From Arthrinium phaeospermum (lineage: Eukaryota > Ascomycota > Sordariomycetes > Amphisphaeriales > Apiosporaceae), in assembly GCA_006503535.1 (NCBI GenBank), contig QYRS01000008.1, positions 2,418,001 through 2,482,000 of the forward strand: 64,000 bases of DNA, given 5' to 3'. Shown one piece after another: positions 24,220 to 35,437 of this stretch. Numbering within the stretch: the stretch's first letter is position 1; every line of letters begins with the position of its first letter. The position numbers and the translations under genes are program-made. The notes below the pieces were generated by a model. It did no database searches. It was not told the origin of the DNA and saw only the letters and a list, made by a program, of their open reading frames with translations.

Positions 24220-25998
24220 ATGGAAATGGCTTTCTTCCGTATCCTCGGTTTGACATTAGGCACCTTCGCCATCGCGTGGTGTATCTACTCCTGGCATTCC
24301 CTACTGCGCAATTACCTCGCAGCCCGAAAGATCGGGGTCCCCCTACGCCTTCTCCCCATCAGCCATGGGAACCCCTTCTGGATGATCGTGGACCGCAAGG
24401 TCGTCACGTTCCTGCGCAAGCTGCCCCTCTTGGGCAACGACAACTTCACCCGGTACAATTGGCGCGGGTGGGAGGTCCGGGAGAAGTGCCGATCGCATCT
24501 CGAGATGGGCCCGGTCTGGATGCACGTCACCCCCGGTCGGAATTGGCTCTACGTCTGCGAGCCGGACACCCTGGTGGAAATCTTCCGGCGCAGGACTGAT
24601 TTCCCTCGGCCTCTGGAGTTGTTTGGTGAGTGACAATATGATTACCGGGTTCATTACTGTCAATTATATACTAATGCGATATGCGCAGCTATCTTGGACG
24701 TTTTGGTGACAATCTGGCTACGGTAAGGGCTATGGAGTCTTCTCGGGATTGATGAAGTACTGACTCTCTCCGTACAGGTCGACGGCGACCAGTGGAAGAA
24801 GCATCGGAAGATAGCGAGCTCCTGTTTCAACGAATCGAATAACGCGATCGTGTGGTCGGAAAGCCTGTCGCAAGCTGACGATATGATGCGATACTGGACC
24901 TCGAGACCCGCGGTTTCGAGCATTGCCGATGACCTGCGGACACTATCACTCCATGTGCTGTCTAGAGCCGGATTTGGGAAGGCGTTCAAGTTTCAAGGCG
25001 ATCATGAAAAGGCAGCGGTGGCGACAAACTACAAAGAGTCACTGAAGATGGTCTTAGACAACTGCGTCCTGATCATGGCCTTGGGCACAAAGTTCCTCTC
25101 CAAGCCATGGCTCCCGGCGAGGCTTCGACGGGTCTACCAGGCGTATGTCGCTTTCCAACAGTATCTCACCAATCTCTACGAATCGGAGAAGCAGCACATG
25201 ACCGAAAGCCACTCGACGGCGGATCGAACCCTCATGTCAACGCTGATCAAAGCCTCGGCCGAGGAGGCGGAGCCTACGAGCTTGACCGAGCGCGAGCTGT
25301 ACGGGAACATGTTCCTGTTCAACTTCGCCGGCCACGACACCACCACGCACACCCTCACCTTCGCGTTGATGTACCTGGCCATCAACCCGCAGGTCCAAGA
25401 CTGGATCGCAGAGGAGATCGCCTCCGTTTCCGACTGGGATTACCCCGCGGCCTTCCCCCGACTGACACGCTGCACTGCCGTCCTCATGGAAACCCTCCGT
25501 CTGTACACACCCGTCCCGGTCGCCAAATGGACAGACTCCCAACCCCAGCAATTGACCGTGAACGGCAACACCATCACGGTCCCCGCCGACACCATGGTCA
25601 TCGCCAGCTACGCCGCCGTGCACACCCACCCCGAATACTGGGGCGCCGACGCCCTGGCCTGGCGCCCGTCGCGCTGGATCCAGCAAGGCACGGGAGATGG
25701 CGAGGAGGGGGAGGGGGAGCAGCTGATGACGCCTCGACGAGGGACCTTCATCGCCTGGTCCGAGGGCGAGCGGTCCTGTCCCGGTAAGAAGTTCTCCCAG
25801 GTCGAGTTCGTGGCCGCCATGGCCGCCCTGTTCCGCGGCCCCTGGCGCGTCGAGCCGGCCCGGAGACCGCGGGAGGGCGCCGCGGAGGCGAGGGACAGGG
25901 TCCTGAGACAGCTGGAGACGGACTCGGCTCAGGTGCTGCTTCTGCAGATGCTGCATCCGGAGCGTGCTGTGCTCAGTTGGAGGAGGAAGGAGGGGTAA
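24220..25998 (+). CDS. Cytochrome P450 monooxygenase, one-base frameshift in exon 2
   Basis: Model: join(24220..24625,24689..24722,24778..25998). The N-terminus is a membrane anchor (FFRILGLTLGTFAIAWCIYS). Exon 3 carries the I-helix AGHDTT, the ExxR motif METLR, the PSRWIQ meander and the heme-binding loop WSEGERSCPG with the axial cysteine. W replaces the usual Phe of FxxGxRxCxG. Exon 2 is only 34 bp and is one base short: read from the donor phase it gives AILDV, while the next exon needs the GDNLAT frame. The missing base would lie in the T run at 24701-24704. Either a sequencing/assembly loss or a null allele is possible. The family is ER-bound and oxidises small hydrophobic substrates; the substrate is unknown. 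The gene faces the MFS exporter 650 bp downstream. Confidence 0.85.
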
Positions 25999-26647
25999 TT
26001 ACACACGTTCTTCGTCTACATAGGAAACACCTTGAATGTGCTATGTTGTTGCCAAGGACGTGACTGGGGTCTGCAGCACCACAGAACCATCGCAGCAGAT
26101 TCCCAATCTCGCGAGTCTATTGAACATAGCCATAAGTATCCCTAGTTACAATAATCAAGGCAATCTCAGCCGTGCTCAACTTAAAAAACGGAGCACCTAG
26201 CCTGCATGGACCAGCAGAAAAGACGACCAACCCGTCTATCTCAATTCGGCTGAGTATCTAGTCTAAGGGTCCGCCCAGCTGGACCTGTGGCAGCAGACTG
26301 TTGAGCATGAGCGTGATAAACAATATTTCGAAAGCAACTACCTGGTAATGTTGATTCTGATACGACCCTGGACAAGGATGGGTGGGGTCGAGACCGCAAT
26401 CTACTAAGGCAAGGGGTTCGACAGATATGACCCAGATACTTCGTACATTAAGTATTCAGACACATCGCTCCTCTTGTTGGTCGCACAGTTCGACAGGACC
26501 CAAACCCCCGGTACTCCCAAGCTTTCTCCCCCAGACTCATAACACACCACCTCACTCATCCATTCTTTGCACATGCCCATCGATACCCAATCCAGTGCCC
26601 GTGACTTGTCCAGTACATAATATCTAGCCTCAAGAACCGAACCGAAA
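25999..26647. other. Intergenic between P450 and MFS exporter
   Basis: About 650 bp holding the P450 3' end and the exporter promoter. A pyrimidine-rich tract (CTTTCTCCCCCAGACTC, CACCTCACTCATCC) lies at about 26510-26560 just upstream of the exporter start, as is common in fungal promoters. No further gene seen. Confidence 0.4.
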
Positions 26648-28911
26648 ATGTCTCAGGTTCATGATGATGCGACAACGACGACGGTGCCTCCAGACCAAGG
26701 TCCACAAGCTGCCTACCTGCGCTCCTGGCGGCTCGCCGTCGTCATCACCTCCCTCTGCCTCGGCATCCTGCTGCTGGGCCTCGACATGAACATCATCGGC
26801 GTCGCCATCCCGCGCATCACGACCGACTTCCGCTCGCTGGGCGACATCGCCTGGTACGGCTCCGCCTACCTGCTGACCATCACGGCCTTCCAGCCGCTGT
26901 TCGGCAACTTGTACAAGTTCTTCAACGCGAAGACGGTCTATCTCGTTTCTCTGCTCTTGTTTGAAGGTATGGACCCGAGATAAAACAGAACCCACCACCC
27001 CTCTTTCAATTTCATGTGGACAGCAATAGCTGACTAAAGCGAAACCCCATCCCCAGTTGGTTCCGTCATCTGCGCCGCCGCGCCGTACTCGGCCATCCTG
27101 ATATTCGGCCGGGCGTTTCTCGGCTTCGGTGCGGCGGGCCTCCTTCAGGGCGCCTTGGCCATCATTGGGCTCTCCGTGGAGCTGGACAAGATCCCGCTCT
27201 ACCAGGGGATCGTGGTCAGTTCGCTCGGCATCAGCGTGTGTCTCGGTCCTATCCTAGGCGGTGTCTTGACCGACCATGCGAGCTGGCGTAAGTGAGCTAC
27301 TTCATTTCTCTCGTCATACCCCATCCTTCTTTTGACCGAGAACGCTGACGGAACCCCAGGATGGTGCTTTTGGATGTACGGTGCCCAAAGCCCCCCGCGA
27401 AACGGATCTTCAAACCACCTATGCCTTGCTGACCGTATCCCAGAAACGTGCCCGTCGGCGTGTGTGTCATCGCAGCCGTCTTCTTCTTCGTCCACATCGC
27501 CCAGTCCGCTAACCAAGCCAACCGGGCGCTGGATCTGCGCAAGAAGCTGAGCCACATGGACAGCCTAGGCACGGCGCTCTTCCTAGGCGCCGTCTGCTGC
27601 CTGCTGCTGGTGCTGCAGATGGGCGGCCAGCAGTGGGCCTGGCGCGACTCCCGCTGCGTCGGTCTGTTCGTGGGCTTCGCCGTGCTGACGGGGTGTTTTG
27701 CAACTTGGCAGTGGCGGCGGGGGGACCGGGCCATCATCCCCTTTCGCGTCCTGCGCAGGCGCTCGATTGGCATGGGGGCGCTGGTCTTGTTCTCGCTTGG
27801 CATGTCAAGCCAGACGGTATGTAGGCCTGCCAGTGTCCTCATCTACGACCGAAATTGTTGACCAAGGATCCTCGTGCTAGTATGCCTACTACCTCCCTAT
27901 CTTCTTCCAGTCCGCCCAGGGAGTTTCGACCACCGAAAGCGGGGTGAGGTTCATCGCCCTCGTGTTGCCGCAGATAGTCGGTCTCGTGATTGTCGGGGCA
28001 GTCGTCACGAGATGGGGTTACTATGTAAGAAGATTGCTTTCTTTCATGACTTCGCGAAGCATAACACACATAGCTTACTTCCAAAAAGGTTCCGTACATG
28101 GTCGCTGGCGTAATAGTCACATCCATCGGCGCGGGCTTCCTGACCACGATTGACATCGACACGCCTACACCGGTTTGGGCGACATTTATGGTCATCAATG
28201 GCCTTGGTATCGGAATGGCTCAACAACTACCTTATGCTGCGCTACAGGCAGTGCTAGAGTAAGCATGTTCACGCTCGAAGAATGTTCTGCGTACCTCCCA
28301 ACTAACAGTCTCAGGCCCGAGGACGTTGCAACGGGTAACGGTATGTGATATGACCCGGCACCACCCCCTAAAGCAGAACTGATGTGACGATGCAGCGATC
28401 GCAGTGTTCTCGTACCAACTAGGAGGGTAAGCAAAACATAACCAACACGAAATAACCGCCTAGCATACATGGCATTTATCCATAATCAAACCAACCCCGA
28501 CTGACCCAGAACCCAACCCACAGGGCCCTAGGTGTGGGCATCGCCCAAAACCTCCTCCTCGCCAAGCTCGCGACCGCGGTCCCGTCCCACACCGTTGCCG
28601 TGTCGCCGCTGCAGGTCATCTCTACCGGCGCGACGGGCCTGGGCCTAATCGCGCCCTCGGCCGAGGTGCTCCGCGACCTGCGGGCGGCCTACGCGGAGGC
28701 GGTGCGCGACCCATTGATCTTGGCCCTGGCGGCGGCGTGCCTGGCCTTCCCGTTCGCGGCCGCCATGGAGCGCCTCAACATCAAGAAGATCTCCGAGGAG
28801 CGCACGCGGCGGCTGGAGGAGAGCAAGAAGTCTGCGGGGGCGGGGTCGGAGATGAAGAAGGATGATGGGGCGTTGATGGTTGATGGCAAATTGGTTGGAT
28901 CCCATGCCTGA
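26648..28911 (+). CDS. MFS exporter, DHA2-like (14-TM) family
   Basis: Model: join(26648..26966,27057..27287,27360..27375,27444..27816,27881..28024,28089..28258,28315..28340,28396..28426,28524..28911), 565 aa; nine exons, two of them under 30 bp, and every phase joins. TM1 contains LLGLDMNIIGVAIPRI (DHA2 motif D1). The antiporter motif C region is CLGPILGGVLTD, followed by WRWCFWINVPVG created across the 16 bp exon. Fourteen hydrophobic segments fit the DHA2 drug:H+ antiporter group, which export toxins, drugs or secondary metabolites across the plasma membrane. The C-terminal tail is basic and acidic mixed (ERTRRLEESKK). Together with the adjacent P450 it suggests a metabolite-handling locus. 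A decayed piece of a paralogue lies at 30162-30230. Confidence 0.88.
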
Positions 28912-29350
28912 TATGCTCGTGTGGTACTCGGTTCCCCAGGCACTATTACCATGAGTCTGTTACTGGTCTCGGAATTTTTAGTTGTAAGCACGAGTGTCTC
29001 TTCGTCCTAGGTTCACCACGATGGTCAAGCGTTGTCATTATCTGTTATTGAGTCAGGCGAACCAGGTCATCATTGCTCAGCTACTACTAGATGTGATGTA
29101 GCTAGTTAACCTCCATATCCGTCCACCTGAGAATCCAAATGCACTGCTTCGTGGGTATCCTGTGTGTGTCTTTTTTTACTCCATTTTCGTTCCCTTTTCT
29201 TCTTCTTCATTTTCCCAGCCACCAGTGTCGTTAACCCAGAGTCCCCATCCAAAGAGGAAGCCATCCATCATATCCATTCATCGCTCGACGGCAGCATCAG
29301 GTAGGTTAACGAACGGTAGGTAGCCAGAGACCACGTCCCCCATTCATTCT

Positions 29351-29605
29351 CTACCAAGTGTAGTTGCCGCCGCCCTGGTAGCTGCGGTTGTCGCGGTCGA
29401 CCATGCTCTGCTCGTAGCGGGCCTTGCAGGCATTGCACCACTTGGTCGAGTCGGTGTACGGGGCGCCGCGGTGGGGGATGATGCCCTCGCTGCAGTTGCC
29501 CGCGCGCCGGCCGCGGGCCTGGGCACAGTTCCTGGCCCACTGCTGCTGGCCCAGGCTGCGGTTGCAGTCGGTGCAGTACCAGTTCTCGAGAACCTGCTGG
29601 CACAT
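29351..29605 (-). CDS. Small cysteine-rich protein
   Basis: An 84-residue open frame starts MCQQVLENWYCTDCNRSLG and ends QGGGNYTW. It has seven cysteines including CTDC and CNAC pairs plus single Cys between, a layout that could form a zinc ribbon-like fold. There is no signal peptide. The sequence upstream of the start (29606-29980) is full of ATCAACACC/CTTCA-type words, typical of a fungal 5' UTR. Similar short CxxC proteins are common in ascomycetes and have no assigned role. It is intronless, so coding potential rests on the Cys pattern. Confidence 0.55.
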   Translation of the reverse strand: MCQQVLENWYCTDCNRSLGQQQWARNCAQARGRRAGNCSEGIIPHRGAPYTDSTKWCNACKARYEQSMVDRDNRSYQGGGNYTW

Positions 29606-29813
29606 GGTTGCGGTTTTTCGGTAGTGACTGAGGAGTTGAGTGAGGGTTGTGGCTTGTCGTTTGACGACGAGCGAAGAGCGATGGGCTGAGTTGGGGAGCG
29701 ATGGGCTGGATGTTGGTTAGTTGACTGCGTCGCAATAGGTGATCAGGGTCTTGAACTTACTAGTTGTCCCAAGCGATGTTGTTGGTAACTGAATGAGGTC
29801 TTGAGAGCTCAAG

Positions 29814-29885
29814 GTGTTGATGAGTGAAGGTGGTGTTGATGATTGAAGGTGTTGATGAGCGAAGTTGTTTTTGACTGAAGACCAA
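29814..29885 (-). repeat. Short tandem repeat in the presumed 5' UTR
   Basis: On the plus strand the words GTGTTGATGA(G/T)TGAAGG and GTGTTGATGAGCGAAG recur three times in about 70 bp, giving CTTCA(A/C)TCATCAACAC on the minus strand. It lies about 210-280 bp upstream of the Cys-rich gene's start codon. Confidence 0.45.
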
Positions 29886-30161
29886 GCTCAAGTAGGAGTA
29901 GGATCTGAGAGTTGATGTTGATGAGAAGGGAAGGAGGGAAATTATTCCTGGATGAACTGGGCCCTTTATAGGGCAGATTTGAATTGAATGCATCGAGATA
30001 CATTTAATGCAATGGTACATTCAGTTAGCTAAAGTACTGATTCTGGTGTAGTAACAGACACCTTCCGTTCACCTCCTGCTCACGGGTTGGCTTAGTTAGC
30101 TAGAGTACTGAGGTCGGTGCTATAGCAAATGCTTCCTGCTCACCTCCTGTTCACCCCAACC

Positions 30162-30230
30162 GCCGACCAAGAGTTAAATCTACGTAAGAAGCTGACACAC
30201 ATAGACAGCTTAAGAACGACCCTCTTCCTT
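30162..30230 (+). pseudogene. MFS exporter fragment
   Basis: The frame reads ADQELNLRKKLTHIDSLRTT then LFL, matching ANRALDLRKKLSHMDSLGTA then LFL of exon 4 of the intact exporter at 26648-28911. No other exons of the copy remain around it. It is a short relic of a duplicated transporter, on the same strand as the parent. Confidence 0.65.
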
Positions 30231-30763
30231 CCATTCACCTTCTACTCACCTACTGATTCGCCCACGGGCTGGCTTACTAAGGCATATCCCGTAGGATACA
30301 CCTTTTCTTCACCTGTTTACATACAGGCAACCCGCTTCAAGTAGTTTCACCTGAAGTACCTATGTCTCCAGAGCTTCCAAGCCTACGAAATATACGCCTT
30401 GGGCTTACCAGAGCCGTAACTAGATAATAAATAGATATAGGCGAGGGGGTCTGGCCGACCTGTTCTCGACGTGATCAATGCGTCCTGTCTGCTACCCGCC
30501 TGACTGTGAATAACATGCGGCATAATGGCCCTGAGGCCAGCGTGAAACATAGATGAAGAGGCTACTGGATGAGCCAATCAGAAGCTATTTGCTAGGTTAC
30601 ATTCAACTTTACCAACCTGTTTACTATCGATACATGGAAGTAACGTAAAGCTCACTGTGAAAGTAACGTTAAGGAACACAGGCGGACGAGAAGCACGGTA
30701 ACTACACACTGCGCACACACGAGAACTTCACAACCAGCTCCTAAAAAAAGAACCTCTACATCA

Positions 30764-31487
30764 TCACAGGGCCCCGGACGTCGCTGTGGCGTGCCGCAGC
30801 AATATTGCCCTGAAGTTCGACGGCCACCTGAACGACATGTTGCAAGCCTTCGGCAACTTCAACTCGGATTCAATGAGGACGTCTAGGGCGGCAATGTTCA
30901 GATCTTCCAATGGGACAGGTTCCAACAGAAGAAGTCCCTGGTCCGTCACTCGTCCTTCAGGCCTTTTGGCGGAGGATAGACCTTTTGCCCAGGCAGGTTC
31001 CGGGCCAAACAAGAGGTCTACGGCTTCGTGACCATTCTTCTCCACCAATACGATCTGAAGCTGGTCCGTCTCCCAGGAACCGGGGATAGGCTGCCCGACT
31101 TTCCTTGAATTAATGACGCTACCCATGCACTTGGAATCGCTGGGTCGCTCTGGAGTGACGACTTGGCCATTGAGATATACCCAATCGAGCGATAAGAGCG
31201 TATGGGATAAAATAACCAATTGAGGCCGGGCAGAATGGCTTGGTGGCCCATGATTGAAGAAAATCAGATAGATAGCTGTAGCTGAAGACACGACATCTCC
31301 CCGCGTACTTGACCCCGTGCTCTTCAGGTTTCCTTCCCCGTACAAGCTCACCAGAAAGCTGAATAGTGGCGAGTTCTCCTATTTCGATCACAACAGTGGC
31401 TGCTAGATCGGGCCGGTGCCAGTTCGGACGTCTACGGCCGGAGCCTGGGGTATCAGATAAGGGGACTTCTGTCACGTTCCGCGTCAT
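30764..31487 (-). CDS. Orphan two-exon protein
   Basis: Model: complement(join(30764..31281,31352..31487)), 217 aa; donor GTGAGC and acceptor TTCAG, phase 1. The alternative without splicing gives two overlapping frames, neither complete. The protein starts MTRNVTEVPLSDTPGSGRR, runs through VILSHTLLSLDWVYLNGQVV and LQIVLVEKNGHEAVDLLFG, and ends LRHATATSGAL. No membrane segment, signal peptide or family is recognised. Confidence 0.5.
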
Positions 31488-31686
31488 TTAGGGATGGAAA
31501 AAAACGATATTGATTGATACTTAAAAACATACGTCGGTTAGGAAGTATGAAGCCTGGCCGACTCGAATTGAACCTTTCCATACCAACTCCTCTTGATATC
31601 TATCAGCGTTGATGTGCCCACAACCAACCCCCTTTGCCAACGCCATCCTGCTTTAGTCACTCCACGTACTGGGCGAAGAGAAAGCC

Positions 31687-34538
31687 CTACAGCTGGCCGA
31701 CCTTCTGCAGCTCCGCAATGACCGCATCGCGATAGGCAGCCATGCCAGGGCTCCGCGGATGAAACGTCTTGATCTGGCGCGTGGGCAGGTAGCCCGCCAC
31801 GTCCTGGCTCTGGAAGTCGCCCCGGCCAAGCGCCGCATTGGCGTCCCGCAAGCGCTGAGCCTCAGGCCCATCGCGCTGATCGCGGACGCTCTCGGCGACC
31901 CGGCACATGGCGCGGGCGTAGGGGTCCGCGTTCGCGCCCAGGGCGGCGCCGCAGGTGTTGGCGTCGGGCACGGGGATGGTCGCGTTGGACGCGAAGGTCG
32001 CGCGGGCCTCTTCGATCTCCAGGGCCGCCGTGTCGACGCTGCTGCCGCCCTCGACGGGGAAGTCCTTCCAGGCGCTGAGGAAGAACCTGACGAATCTCGG
32101 CGTTAGCAATTGCTCTTTCGGAGTAAACATGGATGTTTTCAAATGGAATAATAGGAAGTTCTCGAATAAACGGTTATCCCGTTCCGTTCCGTTCCTTACG
32201 AGACACTGGGATGACGTGGCGTGGAATAATACTGGAACAGGAAGGAGTAAACACCAAAAGTCACTTACCAAGTCTCCGGCCGATTGGCGTCAGGCTCGTG
32301 GATATCGTTGCGCTCGCACCAGCGGTGGTCCCGGAAGGGCGCGTTGACGTCGACGAAGTGCACCTGGTCGCCACCCCATTCTTTATTGGCGTCGTCGATG
32401 GCGTCGGCGATGACGCCGTTGAGCTGGCGCACCAGGTCGCCGAACTCGCGGCGCAGGTCCTGCCGCAGGTACACGATGCGGTTGAAGAAGAGGTCCCACG
32501 GCGGGTTGTAGGCGCCCCACCAGTAGTGGAAGCTCGAGCGGTCGCAGTCGGTCGTCTCGGCGTTGAAGAACTCGGCGTAGCTCGTCACGTACAGGTGGAA
32601 GTCCTGGCAGGTTTCAACGTTAGTTCGGATAAAGAAGGTGGAAAGAAGAGGATAGGTTTTAGATAGGTTCATCGTGGGTTCCTCGTGGGTTCTGGATAGG
32701 TTCTTGATGGGTTTTGGATGTGTCTTAGATGGGTTTGGATATGTTCTCTTACATAGTGACTTGACTTCTGAAGGATCTTAAGATAAGAACTCCGGAGCTT
32801 GGCGCGCATCCCATCCGCGCCTTGGTTGTTCATCAGGTCACGGGCCTTGTTCTCGGCATCGACGCAGTTCCGGCGGTTCGTCGACCCCAGCCGGGCGGTA
32901 TTGGGGGTGATCACACAGTACCAAACCAGGTCGCTGAAGCCGAGATCGTTGCCGCCGATCGAGAGAGTGCCGATATTGGCCACATCATGGTTACTGTTTT
33001 TCGATAAGTTCACCGTCAGAAAGGGTAGTTGGGTTTTGGAATGGAAGCGTTGCTTACCTCCAGTCATCAATCTTGCCGCTCAATCCCTCGGTGGTGTCAC
33101 CGGAGCATACCTTCCGCTCGAAGGGGATGTTGCTGTCTCCCACCCAGTCGTACAACAGCTTGCCGTAGTTGTTGGAACCAACACGGCACGCATCGCCCGA
33201 CGTGGTGCCAGTACCCATGCCCGCGCCGTACGAGTCACCAAACGTAACCACGCCCGAGACCGCCAGAGGCTCGTCCGGATCCCCATCAAAAACAATGGCA
33301 TCGTCCTGGTCCAACGGACAAGAGCGATGACTGACGGGGTCGACCGTCGAGTTGCCGCCAGCGCCCGGCATCGGCGTACTGCTGGCGGTAGGCGCCGGTA
33401 TCGTGCTGTTGACGCTAGACGACGATTGCGGCGCGATGCTGCTAGTGGGGATCCCGGAGCCCGAGATCGTGGCTGGGGCGCTACTGGTAATGGGCGTCGG
33501 CGCGATACTGCTGCTCCTCGACACGGTGATCAGAGTGGACGAGGAGGACGGAATCGCGCTGCCGCTGGCGCTCACGGGCGGGGGCGCCGGCACGTTGGGC
33601 AGGTTGGGCATGGGGATGTCCCGGTTGCACTGCTGGCTGAAGTAGACGCCGGCCGCCACGAACGAGTACGTATCCGCATTGTCGCCCGAGCGCTCTGCGG
33701 CGCAGACGCCGTCGTTGCCGTTGGCGTCGGGGCACAGGGCCCCCTTCTTCTGGCTGGCGTACCTCGCGCAGTTTCGGTCGAGGGTGCCCAGGGGCAGGAC
33801 GCGGTTGTCTGTGTACCCGTAGGCATAATCAGAGGTGCTGTAAGTCGTCAAGGTCAGCGTAAGTAAGCGAGGATGAAGCCGTGTGCTTAGGACACATACC
33901 CCTGACTACTACCCATGGCATAACCGGTGTGGGTGAGCTCGTGCACAAGAATGGAGGCGGTGCCCCACTGGGCGATCCTGAGATTGAGGTTGGCGCAATC
34001 GTTCCGAAGGTCTTCGGTCATCTGGTACGCCAACTCGCCCGTGGTCGGGCGTCGCACCGGCGTGAAGAAGGCGTTGCAGAAGTTCATCGTCTTCTTGCCA
34101 TCGTTCATGTACGCGGTCCACTTCCGCTGCACGCAGTTCTTCCGGTCCTCCAGGCAGGTCACCTGCAGGCCGTACCCCGACGTTCCGTCGGCCAGTTCGG
34201 CGATGCGTCCGTAGACTGCCTGCACACAGAAAAGTCAGCATAGGGGGTCGAGGAAGTCGATGTCCCGGGCATGTAGGCAGGCTTACTTCGGTTCCAGTGG
34301 CGAACTCCGGGTCGGCGCGCAAGGTATCAGCAAAGAAGGTTTGGTAATAGGCCCCCTTCTGGAGGTCGCCTTGAGCAGCTCTGGCTATGTCTCGAGCGTA
34401 GCCCATCTCTCTCTCGATAAGAGTCTTTCTGTCTGGCGTACAGCTGTTGTCCGGGTAGTTGATGTTGACGGCCATCGCCAGCCCTATAGCTTGAGCAGCT
34501 ATGAGGCCGGCAGAGAGAGCTCCCTTGCTGTATAGCAT
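31687..34538 (-). CDS. Secreted zinc metallopeptidase fused to SGNH/GDSL hydrolase
   Basis: Model: complement(join(31687..32086,32269..32603,32753..32993,33058..33837,33900..34219,34287..34538)), 775 aa, all phases consistent. A signal peptide (LSAGLIAAQAIGLAMA) opens the protein. Residues about 25-265 form a Cys-containing metallopeptidase unit with the zinc motif HELTH at about 177-181 and a downstream Asp/Tyr-rich segment, as in deuterolysin-like (M35) enzymes. A Ser/Thr/Pro linker (about 265-355) follows. The C-terminal half is an SGNH esterase: VTFGDSYGAG (block I, Ser near 393), LSIGGNDLGF (block III) and DVNAPFRDHRWC (block V with catalytic Asp/His). Intron 5 is an introner-like element. 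The start was chosen at ATG 34538 because it gives the signal peptide. Both activities are predicted to act outside the cell. Confidence 0.75.
32087..32268 (-). repeat. Introner-like element, copy B (a working intron)
   Basis: This 182 bp intron starts GTAAGTGACTTTTGGTG and reaches a branch point TTGCTAACG, with the used acceptor TTCGTCAG at 32090-32087. It matches the 2511-2671 sequence from the first base to the branch point. Splicing joins PET(W) to FFLSAWKDFP in phase 2; the nearer AG (CCGAG) would create a stop. Intron ends and repeat ends coincide at the 5' side exactly. Confidence 0.7.
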
Positions 34539-34704
34539 GATGGCGGCTGGAAAGGGGCACCCGTGAAAGGGAATCAAGACGTGATGGTATTGTCACTGTC
34601 ATGGTCAAGTCTCCAAGGCATCTCGTCGGCTTTATACACATTTTGAAACCGGTCGTTGGCGTTGAGATGGTTCGGGGCAAGGCTTGGAGTCGTATGATGT
34701 GACC

Positions 34705-35257
34705 GAGCACCTTCTTCGCAAACGGAATACGGCCGACATTCTATCCAGAATGGGCAACTAGCAGCTGACTTTTTTCTGCCCCCTTGCCATGCAGCCATCG
34801 ATCCTTCTTACTATGTCGAGGTAGTGAAGAAAGGCTGACTATGCCATCGACCATTTCACCGACACGAGGCTGCGGTCAAGGTCCTTGTATAACAGGGCCC
34901 TAGGGCCGAAACACCAATCATTTCTTTTCTTCGTCGAGCAATACCTGCTTTTTGTTCGAATGTAAGCTGAGTCCATCCTAACGGTCGGAGAAGGCACGCA
35001 ATTGGGACTGGTCTGCACAGTCAGCAAGCAAATTACAGTGGTGAGGGGCGTCGTTTGTCCAGAAGTTGCCCGTTTGGGGATATCATGTCGGCCATATTCC
35101 GCTTGCGAAGGTGCCCGCCCGGTGAGCAAAAGCAATGATTGGTGGTTTCTGCCCCATGGTCCTGGTATGCAAGGACCTTTCTGTATCACAGTCAGCCTTA
35201 TCACACGATCTCGATGGAGTATAAAAACATGGGGGCGACAGAAGTCAGCTGCTAGTT
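34705..35257. repeat. Set of inverted repeat pieces upstream of the peptidase gene
   Basis: Three segments on the left are found in reverse complement on the right. 34710-34759 pairs with 35063-35114 (shared block ATGTCGGCC(G/A)TATTCCG). 34878-34925 pairs with 35130-35180 (AATGATTGGTG, CAAGGACCTT). 34757-34783 pairs with 35231-35257 (AAGTCAGCTGCTAGTTG). Their order differs between arms, so this is not one simple hairpin. A TATA-like GTATAAAAAC sits at 35219-35228. The left arms lie 170-390 bp upstream of the metallopeptidase start codon and may be its promoter; the right arms would be an inverted, rearranged copy. Confidence 0.55.
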
Positions 35258-35437
35258 GGAATTTTCATCCCGGTTGATGCATAAATTGCTCTATGCATCA
35301 ATCCGAGTGTAAGCAAACCCAGGGGGCCTGGAAACTCAATTACATAAATAGAGCGGGGAGGTTTCGTTTTGAGTGACGGCGCTTACTTACCTACCTACAT
35401 CTTGGGTATAGACCACACGCTCACCCCAAACACAATC

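Noticed and set aside
29760..30020. 86-residue open frame on the minus strand upstream of the Cys-rich gene
   Set aside because: It consists of UTR-like CA/CT-rich words and has no coding bias.
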